Source: Enterocloster bolteae (lineage in GTDB: Bacteria > Bacillota_A > Clostridia > Lachnospirales > Lachnospiraceae). From it: 5,102 bases of DNA. How positions within the stretch are numbered: the stretch's first letter is position 1; each line of letters opens with the position of its first letter. A program made the position numbers and the translations under genes. The notes under the pieces were generated by a model that saw only the letters and a list, made by a program, of their open reading frames with translations, ran no database searches and was not told where the DNA came from. This document shows positions 1-5,102 of the stretch, piece by piece. The stretch is from positions 1 to 5,102 of the forward strand of contig JAETTS010000219.1 in assembly GCA_021769025.1 (NCBI GenBank), in the 5' to 3' direction.

Positions 1-567
1 ACCAGCACGTTTCCGCCGGAACAGAGTACGATCTATGTAAGCCGTGAAGGAGAAATATACACAGCCCTGGTAAAGGAGTACGATACCGGCAATGGTTACT
101 ACAGCGCAGAAGAACTGAAGGCCATGGCGGAGAAAGAGGTGGCGGAATATAACGCAGAGTATCCGGCTGGGCAGGAAGGCAGCACGCCAGTCGCTTTGAC
201 GGAATGCAGCCTGGAGAACGGAACGGTAAAGGTGGTGTACCAGTATTTAACTGGTGAGGATCTGTGCCGTTTTACGGAAGCAGCCCAGGATAAGATAAAC
301 GGCGTGGAGCATTTCCGGGTATCCACCGTAGCAGACGGATTGGGGGAGATGAATGAAACTGGCACAACCTGGGTGGACGTAAAAAAGAACAGCACCATAG
401 ATCCGGGAGAGATCATGAAGCAGAGCAAGCTGCAACTGGTTGTGGTGAACGGAGGCTCTTCCATCCAGACGGAAGGAAAGATTCTGTATTACAGCGGCAA
501 TATCAATCTGAAAGATCAGTTTACGGCGGAAGTTTTAGACGGAAGCGCATGTCTGATCTTTAAGTAA
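1..567 (+). CDS. Hypothetical protein, possible lipoprotein/exported protein (5' end missing)
   Basis: This reading frame is open from the first base of the window and ends with TAA at 565-567. That leaves 188 visible residues, with the true start upstream. I do not recognise a function. The visible part is hydrophilic, with no membrane segment or catalytic motif. It starts with a Thr/Ser/Pro-rich stretch (residues 1-10), then a short strand-like segment (IYVSREGEIYTALV, residues 11-24), a YYSAEELKAMAEKEVAEYN helix (33-51), and alternating strand-like segments to the end. From memory, this pattern resembles uncharacterised Lachnospiraceae lipoproteins, which carry a signal peptide and lipobox followed by a small alpha/beta domain; the N-terminus that would prove export is outside the window. 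An internal ATG at 124 opens a shorter frame, but the upstream sequence is equally protein-like, so I treat the gene as 5'-truncated by the window edge. It is followed by a 146-bp spacer and then the glycyl-tRNA synthetase gene. Confidence 0.75.
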   Translation, partial: TSTFPPEQSTIYVSREGEIYTALVKEYDTGNGYYSAEELKAMAEKEVAEYNAEYPAGQEGSTPVALTECSLENGTVKVVYQYLTGEDLCRFTEAAQDKINGVEHFRVSTVADGLGEMNETGTTWVDVKKNSTIDPGEIMKQSKLQLVVVNGGSSIQTEGKILYYSGNINLKDQFTAEVLDGSACLIFK

Positions 568-642
568 ACCTGCGTGCACCCGGCAACAGACGCACCACCG
601 CCCATGAAAGCGTGGCGGGCGCATTGGGCATACCTGAATTGA

Positions 643-661
643 TGCCGCCTAATCGGCGGCA
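643..661 (+). terminator. GC-rich hairpin between the hypothetical gene and glyQS, possible weak terminator
   Basis: A perfect 7-bp stem (TGCCGCC at 643-649, GGCGGCA at 655-661) encloses the loop TAATC. The tail is GGATCTTT, with only three T residues, so it is a poor intrinsic terminator by the usual rule. It could end transcription of the upstream gene, act as an attenuator for glyQS, or protect the 3' end of the upstream mRNA. The stem is seen directly; the role is inferred. Confidence 0.4.
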
Positions 662-713
662 GGATCTTTAAAGTAAAGCAATCATAAAATGAAAAAGAGG
701 CAGGGAAGAGACG

Positions 714-2102
714 ATGGAAAAGACAATGGAAAAAATAGTGGCTTTAGCCAAGTCCAGAGGGTTTGTATATCCAGGATCTGAGATCTACGGCGGGCTGGCC
801 AATACCTGGGACTATGGAAATTTGGGCGTAGAATTGAAGAATAATGTAAAGAAGGCCTGGTGGAAGAAATTTATACAGGAGAGTCCGTACAATGTGGGTG
901 TAGACTGTGCAATCCTCATGAATTCCCAGACATGGGTAGCTTCCGGGCATCTAGGCGGTTTTTCGGATCCGCTAATGGACTGCAAAGCGTGTAAAGAGCG
1001 TTTTCGTGCCGACAAGCTGATTGAGGACTATATGGCAGAGAAGGGGATCGTTTCTGAGGGCAGTGTTGACGGATGGTCCCAGGAGCAGATGAGGGCATAC
1101 ATTGAGGACAATCAAATTTGCTGCCCAAGCTGCGGAAAGCACGATTTTACGGATATCCGCCAGTTTAACCTGATGTTTAAGACGTTCCAGGGGGTGACGG
1201 AGGATGCCAAGAATACTGTGTACTTAAGGCCAGAGACGGCACAGGGGATTTTTGTGAATTTTAAAAATGTCCAGAGAACTTCCAGGAAGAAGATCCCATT
1301 TGGAATTGGGCAGATCGGGAAATCTTTCCGCAATGAGATCACACCTGGGAATTTTACATTCCGTACCAGAGAGTTTGAGCAGATGGAACTGGAGTTTTTC
1401 TGTGAGCCGGATACGGATCTGGAATGGTTTGCTTATTGGAAATCCTTCTGCATCAACTGGCTGAAGACCCTGGGACTTAAGGATGAGGAACTGAGAGTTC
1501 GGGATCATTCACCAGAGGAGTTAAGCTTTTACAGCAAAGCGACTACGGACATTGAATTCCTGTTCCCATTTGGATGGGGCGAACTGTGGGGAATCGCAGA
1601 CCGTACCAACTATGATTTAACCCAGCATCAGAACACTTCAGGACAGGATCTGACCTATTTTGATGACGAGAAAAAGGAACGGTATATTCCGTTCGTGATC
1701 GAGCCGTCTCTGGGGGCGGACCGTGTGACGCTGGCGTTCCTCTGCGCGGCTTATGATGAGGAGGAGATCGGGGAGGGAGATGTGCGTACTGTGCTTCATT
1801 TCCATCCGGCCATTGCACCGGTGAAGGTTGGAGTGCTGCCCTTATCTAAGAAGTTGAATGAGGGAGCGGAGAAGATCTATACGGAGCTTAGCCAGTATTT
1901 TAACTGTGAGTTTGATGACAGGGGGAATATTGGAAAGCGCTATAGGAGACAGGATGAGATTGGTACGCCGTTCTGCGTCACATATGATTTTGATTCGGAG
2001 GAGGATCATGCAGTGACCGTTCGGGACAGGGATACAATGGAACAGGTGCGGGTGCCCATTGAAGGGCTTAAGGCGTATTTGGAGGAAAGGCTTGGGTTTT
2101 AG
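714..2102 (+). CDS. glyQS: Glycine--tRNA ligase (glycyl-tRNA synthetase, alpha2 type)
   Basis: This enzyme charges tRNA-Gly with glycine using ATP in the cytoplasm. At 462 residues it matches the single-chain homodimeric class II enzyme, not the alpha2beta2 form encoded by separate glyQ and glyS. Visible landmarks in order: [10 protein letters not shown] (26-35); WVASGH (74-79); an insert with two Cys pairs, CKAC (90-93) and CPSC (137-140), that look like a zinc ribbon; RPETAQG (172-178), which lines the glycine/adenylate pocket; class II motif 2, FRNE (205-208) with Arg206 and Glu208; [10 protein letters not shown] (296-305); motif 3, EPSLGADR (330-337) with Arg337; and a C-terminal anticodon-binding domain from about 365 to 462 (VKVGVLPL, then [19 protein letters not shown]). 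The ATG at 714 is chosen because AGGGA at 702-706 lies 7 bases upstream; a second ATG at 726 has no better site. The stop is TAG. A strong terminator follows, so transcription is separate from the sugar genes downstream. No T-box is visible in the leader. Confidence 0.97.
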   Translation: MEKTMEKIVALAKSRGFVYPGSEIYGGLANTWDYGNLGVELKNNVKKAWWKKFIQESPYNVGVDCAILMNSQTWVASGHLGGFSDPLMDCKACKERFRADKLIEDYMAEKGIVSEGSVDGWSQEQMRAYIEDNQICCPSCGKHDFTDIRQFNLMFKTFQGVTEDAKNTVYLRPETAQGIFVNFKNVQRTSRKKIPFGIGQIGKSFRNEITPGNFTFRTREFEQMELEFFCEPDTDLEWFAYWKSFCINWLKTLGLKDEELRVRDHSPEELSFYSKATTDIEFLFPFGWGELWGIADRTNYDLTQHQNTSGQDLTYFDDEKKERYIPFVIEPSLGADRVTLAFLCAAYDEEEIGEGDVRTVLHFHPAIAPVKVGVLPLSKKLNEGAEKIYTELSQYFNCEFDDRGNIGKRYRRQDEIGTPFCVTYDFDSEEDHAVTVRDRDTMEQVRVPIEGLKAYLEERLGF

Positions 2103-2123
2103 GGAGATGTAAATAGTGAGGGG

Positions 2124-2173
2124 ACGCGTCGCCGGGTGGATGGATTAGGTTGAGACATCGGGGGCGCGTTTTT
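2124..2173 (+). terminator. Rho-independent terminator downstream of glyQS
   Basis: The 5' arm ACGCGTC (2124-2130) pairs with GGCGCGT (2163-2169), including one G-U pair. After a single mismatch the stem continues with CCGG (2132-2135) against TCGG (2158-2161). The loop is about 22 bases and the stem runs straight into TTTTT at 2169-2173. It starts about 20 bp after the glyQS stop codon. Stem and T-run are seen directly. It separates the synthetase unit from the sugar-catabolic unit. Confidence 0.85.
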
Positions 2174-2233
2174 GCGTTGGAAGGTTCTCTCCCAGCTGTT
2201 TTGTGTTTGGCTGGGGAAAGAATAAAAAGGGAA

Positions 2234-2238
2234 AGGAG
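2234..2238 (+). promoter_or_regulatory. Ribosome binding site that fixes the araD start
   Basis: AGGAG within AAAGGAGAT lies 9 bases before ATG 2248. It decides the start: an in-frame GTG at 2203 would add 15 residues (beginning [10 protein letters not shown]) that match nothing at the AraD N-terminus, and it has no good Shine-Dalgarno sequence. Confidence 0.85.
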
Positions 2239-2247
2239 ATACAGGTA

Positions 2248-2940
2248 ATGCTGGAAGGGTTGAAGAAGGAGGTTTATGAGGCAAATATGGAACTGCCCAG
2301 GAAAGGGCTGGTGACGTATACCTGGGGGAATGTCAGCGGGATTGACAGGGAAAAAGGATTGTTTGTCATAAAGCCCAGTGGGGTGGAATATGACAGGCTG
2401 AGACCGGAGGATATGGTGGTAATGAGCCTGGATGGCAGGAAGGTGGAGGGGGAGTTGAATCCTTCTTCGGATACGGCTACCCATCTGGAATTATACAAGG
2501 TGTTTCTGGAGATTGGGGGTGTGGTGCATACCCATTCGGTTATGGCTACAGCCTGGGCTCAGGCAGGAAGGGAATTGCCGTGTTATGGGACTACCCATGG
2601 GGATTATTTTTATGGGGCGGTTCCTTGCACCAGAAACTTAACGGAGAGAGAGATTGAGGAAGGGTATGAGAAGAATACCGGGCTGGTGATCATTGAGACA
2701 TTCAAGGGGAAGAACCCGGTGCATGTACCTGGGGTTCTGTGTAAAAATCATGGGCCGTTTACCTGGGGAAAAGATGCAGCGGAGGCGGTGCACAATGCGG
2801 TGGTCTTGGAGGAAGTGGCAAAAATGAACCTGTATACAGAGATATTGAATCCTAAGGCGGAGACGGCGCCTCAGTATATGCAGGATAAGCATTTTATGCG
2901 GAAACATGGCCCCAATGCCTATTATGGGCAGGGAAGATAG
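2248..2940 (+). CDS. araD: L-ribulose-5-phosphate 4-epimerase
   Basis: AraD interconverts L-ribulose 5-phosphate and D-xylulose 5-phosphate, the last step of L-arabinose catabolism, using a divalent metal (zinc) and a retro-aldol/aldol mechanism in the class II aldolase fold. The 230-residue product aligns from end to end with the 231-residue E. coli AraD as I recall it. Visible motifs: TWGNVS (25-30); IKPSG (41-45) for phosphate binding; SSDT (73-76) with Asp75, matching E. coli Asp76; metal ligands HTH (94-96), matching His95 and His97; [10 protein letters not shown] (114-123) with the proposed catalytic Asp119; the third metal ligand in HGPF (His168, matching His171); and a C-terminal [10 protein letters not shown] with Tyr226, matching Tyr229. 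No key residue is missing. The paralogues UlaF and SgbE (ascorbate or L-xylulose use) have the same activity, so context decides the pathway, and the neighbouring kinase and GH42 gene favour arabinose. It opens the second transcription unit. Confidence 0.96.
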   Translation: MLEGLKKEVYEANMELPRKGLVTYTWGNVSGIDREKGLFVIKPSGVEYDRLRPEDMVVMSLDGRKVEGELNPSSDTATHLELYKVFLEIGGVVHTHSVMATAWAQAGRELPCYGTTHGDYFYGAVPCTRNLTEREIEEGYEKNTGLVIIETFKGKNPVHVPGVLCKNHGPFTWGKDAAEAVHNAVVLEEVAKMNLYTEILNPKAETAPQYMQDKHFMRKHGPNAYYGQGR

Positions 2941-3010
2941 TTGCAGGACTAAGGGGTAAACGGCAACGGTTTGGAGAACTTTGCAATCATTACAGGGGAG
3001 ATTAAGAAAG

Positions 3011-3015
3011 AGAGG
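3011..3015 (+). promoter_or_regulatory. Ribosome binding site of the FGGY kinase gene
   Basis: AGAGG, within a purine-rich run, lies 5 bases before ATG 3021. This supports the upstream-most ATG as the start. The first ten or so residues ([12 protein letters not shown]) precede the phosphate-1 loop as a short charged extension. Confidence 0.7.
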
Positions 3016-3020
3016 ATTGT

Positions 3021-4613
3021 ATGGATAACAGGAAAAGGGTCATAGAATCAGGGAAAGCGGTGTTGGGAATTGAGTTGGGGTCTACCAGGATCAAGGCGGT
3101 TTTGATTGGTGAGGATCATGATCCCATTGCTTCGGGGAGCTGCCAGTGGGAGAACCGGCTGGAAGACGGATTCTGGACATACCGGCTGGAAGATATATGG
3201 ACAGGGCTTCAAAGATGCTATCAGGATCTGGCGGAGGATGTGCAGCGGCAGTATGGGATCCCGCTGAAGAGGACAGCGGCAATCGGAGTCAGTGCTATGA
3301 TGCATGGGTATATGGCATTTAATAAGGAAGGGAAGTTGTTGGTTCCGTTTCGGACGTGGAGGAATACTACGACCGGAAAGGCAGTGGAGGAGTTAAGTAC
3401 CCTGTTCCAGTTTCATATCCCAGAGCGATGGAGCATTGCACATCTGGATCAGGCGATGCTGGATAATGAGGAACATGTGCAGGAGATTGATTATGTAACC
3501 ACATTGGCTGGGTATATCCATTGGAAACTGACAGGACAACGGGTATTGGGGGTGGGGGATGCTTCCGGAATGTTCCCCATTGACTCAGCTACCGGACAGT
3601 ATCATCAGAGAATGGTGGAGCAGTTTGATGATTTGGCAGCTTCCAGAGGATGCCCGTGGAAGCTTCAGGACATTTTCCCCAAGGTGTTGTCTGCAGGAGA
3701 GGAAGCGGGAGCCCTGACGGAAGAAGGGGCAAGGCTTCTGGATGTTTCAGGAGAACTGGAGGCAGGAATTTTGTTCTGTCCGCCGGAGGGAGACGCGGGA
3801 ACCGGCATGGTGGCTACCAACAGTGTGGAAATCAGGACCGGAAATGTGTCAGCCGGCACATCGGTATTTGCTATGGTTGTGCTGGAAAAGGAACTGTCTA
3901 AGCTGCACCGGGAGATCGACATGGTAACCACTCCGGACGGCTCTCCGGTGGCTATGGTTCATGTGAATAACTGTACGTCGGATCTGAATGCCTGGGTTGG
4001 GATCTTCAGGGAGTTTGCAGAGACGGCAGGAATAAAAATGGATGATAATGCTTTGTTCGGTATGCTGTATAAGAAGGCGCTGGAGGGAGATGCAGACTGC
4101 GGAGGGCTGATGTCCTACGGATATCTGTCCGGGGAGCCGATCACCAAGATGGAAGAAGGAAGGCCAATGTTCGTCCGTACTCCGGATGGGACGTTTACCC
4201 TGGCAAACCTGATGCGCACGCATCTGTATTCAGCCCTAGGGGCGCTGAACATGGGAATGAGGATCCTGACCGAGGAGGAGCATGTGGAACTGGATAACCT
4301 GCTGGGGCACGGTGGATTCTTTAAAACAGAAGGCGTGGGCCAGAGGATCATGGCTGCTGCAATGAATGTCCCGGTTTCCATCATGGAGACAGCCGGGGAA
4401 GGCGGCCCCTGGGGAATGGCGTTACTGGCTTCCTACATGGTGCGTGGGGAAGGCGGGGAGAGCCTGGGAAATTATCTTGGCAAGAAGGTATTTTCAGAGA
4501 ATAAGGGAAGCCGGATGGAGCCTGTGGAAGCAGATGTGAAGGGATTTAAGGCATTTATTGAGCGGTATCAGGCCGGGCTTTCTGTGGAGAGGGAAGCGGT
4601 AAAGTGTTTTTGA
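3021..4613 (+). CDS. FGGY-family carbohydrate kinase, probable L-ribulokinase (AraK-like, non-AraB)
   Basis: This is a 530-residue cytoplasmic sugar kinase of the FGGY/actin-hsp70 ATPase fold, transferring phosphate from ATP to a ketopentose or similar sugar. Visible landmarks: phosphate-1 loop [13 protein letters not shown] (16-28), where Glu18 stands at the position usually held by Asp; [10 protein letters not shown] (89-98) and RTWRN (111-115), which fit the sugar-binding region; ALGAL-type helices in the second domain (about 405-410); the likely catalytic base Asp258 in PEGDAGTG (255-262); phosphate-2 NVSAGTS (275-281); the adenosine motif GHGGFF (429-434) followed by MNVPV (448-452); and GPWGMALLA (462-470). 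The sequence differs from classical E. coli or Bacillus AraB. Its place 80 bp after araD makes L-ribulose the best guess, and clostridia are known to use a non-orthologous ribulokinase called AraK. L-xylulose or D-xylulose kinase activity remains possible. The start ATG has AGAGG 5 bases upstream; the stop is TGA. Family is certain, substrate is inferred. Confidence 0.85.
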   Translation: MDNRKRVIESGKAVLGIELGSTRIKAVLIGEDHDPIASGSCQWENRLEDGFWTYRLEDIWTGLQRCYQDLAEDVQRQYGIPLKRTAAIGVSAMMHGYMAFNKEGKLLVPFRTWRNTTTGKAVEELSTLFQFHIPERWSIAHLDQAMLDNEEHVQEIDYVTTLAGYIHWKLTGQRVLGVGDASGMFPIDSATGQYHQRMVEQFDDLAASRGCPWKLQDIFPKVLSAGEEAGALTEEGARLLDVSGELEAGILFCPPEGDAGTGMVATNSVEIRTGNVSAGTSVFAMVVLEKELSKLHREIDMVTTPDGSPVAMVHVNNCTSDLNAWVGIFREFAETAGIKMDDNALFGMLYKKALEGDADCGGLMSYGYLSGEPITKMEEGRPMFVRTPDGTFTLANLMRTHLYSALGALNMGMRILTEEEHVELDNLLGHGGFFKTEGVGQRIMAAAMNVPVSIMETAGEGGPWGMALLASYMVRGEGGESLGNYLGKKVFSENKGSRMEPVEADVKGFKAFIERYQAGLSVEREAVKCF

Positions 4614-4715
4614 CAGAAGATTATAATGTAGAATTCGGTACAGAAAAATGTTGGAGATGCATATGAGGTACAGGACAGCCAACACAAACTATAGAAAAGA
4701 CAGCGAGGAATAAGA
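4614..4715 (+). promoter_or_regulatory. Spacer before the GH42 gene with possible control elements
   Basis: This 102-bp gap has no terminator. It contains TATAAT at 4622-4627, two direct copies of GGTACAG exactly 30 bp apart (4637-4643 and 4667-4673), and a 6-bp inverted repeat, TGTTGG (4649-4654) with CCAACA (4679-4684). TATAAT has no acceptable -35 hexamer 16-18 bp upstream, so no promoter is proven. The repeats could be regulator half-sites. The motifs are seen directly; their function is speculative. Confidence 0.3.
4705..4709 (+). promoter_or_regulatory. Ribosome binding site favouring a GTG start for the GH42 gene
   Basis: GAGGA lies 6 bases before GTG 4716 but 15 bases before the in-frame ATG at 4725. 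Normal spacing therefore favours the GTG, giving an N-terminus beginning VKNMNQGFS (read as fMet). An in-frame TAG at 4692-4694 limits any earlier start. Confidence 0.65.
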
Positions 4716-5102
4716 GTGAAAAATATGAATCAGGGATTTTCCACTGAGCGATTGCTGCACGGTGGTGATTATAATCCGGAACAGTGGCTGGACAGACCGG
4801 ATATTCTGAAACAGGATGTGGAATATTTTAAAAAGGCAGGGATCAATACCGTAAGCCTTGGCATGTTTTCGTGGACCAGCCTGGAGCCGGAGGAAGGAAA
4901 CATTCAGATTAAGTGGCTGGAGGATGTGATAAACCGGCTTTATGAAAATGGAATTTCTACTATTTTGGCTACCCCTTCCGGTGCCCGGCCCAAGTGGCTG
5001 GCTGATAAATATCCGGAGGTGCTGCGGGTGGATGGCGAGAGGCGAAGAGCCTTGTTTGGCGGCCGCCACAACCACTGTTATACGTCCCCGGTTTACCGGC
5101 AG
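4716..5102 (+). CDS. GH42 family glycosidase, beta-galactosidase-like (3' end missing)
   Basis: Only the N-terminal 129 codons are present; family members are usually about 650-700 residues. The visible part is the start of the GH42 TIM barrel. HGGDYNPEQW (15-24) is the family's hallmark first strand, followed by LKQDVEYFKKAGINTVSLGMFSW (31-53), LEPEEG (56-61), ATPSGARPKWLADKYPEVL (85-103), and GGRHNHCYTSPVYR (115-128). Arg117 and Cys121 keep the spacing of Arg102 and Cys106 in the Thermus A4 beta-galactosidase, where the Arg contacts substrate and the Cys binds zinc. The catalytic acid/base and nucleophile Glu residues lie beyond the window. No signal peptide is apparent, so it is probably cytoplasmic, acting on imported oligosaccharides. 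GH42 enzymes mostly release terminal beta-galactose, but some are alpha-L-arabinopyranosidases, which would fit the arabinose genes beside it. An ATG at 4725 is an alternative start. Confidence 0.93.
   Translation, partial: MKNMNQGFSTERLLHGGDYNPEQWLDRPDILKQDVEYFKKAGINTVSLGMFSWTSLEPEEGNIQIKWLEDVINRLYENGISTILATPSGARPKWLADKYPEVLRVDGERRRALFGGRHNHCYTSPVYRQ

Noticed and set aside
685..690. TAAAAT as a -10 element for glyQS
   Set aside because: It is a five-of-six match, but there is no -35-like hexamer 16-18 bp upstream. The implied start would leave a leader of only a few bases before the ribosome binding site.
568..713. T-box riboswitch before glycyl-tRNA synthetase
   Set aside because: The gap is only 146 bp and lacks the conserved T-box antiterminator sequence and a specifier-loop arrangement.
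2203..2247. In-frame GTG extension of araD by 15 codons
   Set aside because: The added residues do not belong to the AraD family N-terminus, and ATG 2248 has a strong AGGAG at proper spacing. The extension also overlaps the leader hairpin.
2068..2484. Antisense 138-codon ORF across the glyQS-araD junction
   Set aside because: It lies opposite two well-supported genes and the terminator. Its product is low-complexity, rich in Pro/His/Leu, with no family resemblance. It is a shadow frame.
3849..4223. Antisense 124-codon ORF within the kinase gene
   Set aside because: It is fully inside a strongly supported FGGY kinase reading frame, with no ribosome binding site or recognisable motif.
4610..4627. 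TTGACA and TATAAT as a sigma-A promoter
   Set aside because: Both hexamers are perfect, but only 6 bp separate them where about 17 bp is needed. Neither hexamer has a good partner at the right distance.
4648..4713. Small ORF of 21 codons ending just before the GH42 start
   Set aside because: There is no ribosome binding site, the composition is not protein-like, and it overlaps the inverted repeat. It is likely a chance frame.

Overview
The window reads as chromosomal DNA from a Firmicute of the class Clostridia, most likely a Lachnospiraceae-type gut anaerobe of middling GC. This rests on the protein sequences (single-chain glycyl-tRNA synthetase, AraD, a clostridial-type FGGY kinase, a GH42 glycosidase), the AGGAG-like ribosome binding sites, and the use of ATG and GTG starts. 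All recognised genes lie on the + strand. The species cannot be fixed from the sequence alone.

Layout. (1) Positions 1-567 hold the 3' end of a protein of unknown function, open at the left edge. (2) A 146-bp gap (568-713) holds inverted repeats but no T-box. (3) Positions 714-2102 encode a complete 462-residue glycyl-tRNA synthetase, closed by a convincing Rho-independent terminator at 2124-2173. (4) A second, carbohydrate-catabolic block begins after this terminator: araD (L-ribulose-5-phosphate 4-epimerase, 2248-2940), an FGGY-family sugar kinase that fits a non-AraB L-ribulokinase (3021-4613), and the N-terminal 129 codons of a GH42 glycosidase (4716 to the right edge).

How the genes work together. 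The kinase would phosphorylate L-ribulose. AraD would convert L-ribulose 5-phosphate to D-xylulose 5-phosphate for the pentose phosphate or phosphoketolase routes. The GH42 enzyme could release terminal galactose or L-arabinopyranose from plant or host glycans. L-arabinose isomerase (araA), a transporter and a regulator are not in the window and would be expected nearby. The spacers of 80 and 102 bp show no terminator, so the three genes are probably co-transcribed, although the araK-GH42 spacer has motifs that could mark an extra control point.

No CRISPR array, mobile element, tRNA, rRNA or recognisable riboswitch was seen. I found no clearly new biological system. The points most worth a second look are the identity and substrate of the kinase, the specificity of the GH42 enzyme, and the structured gaps before the synthetase and before the GH42 gene.
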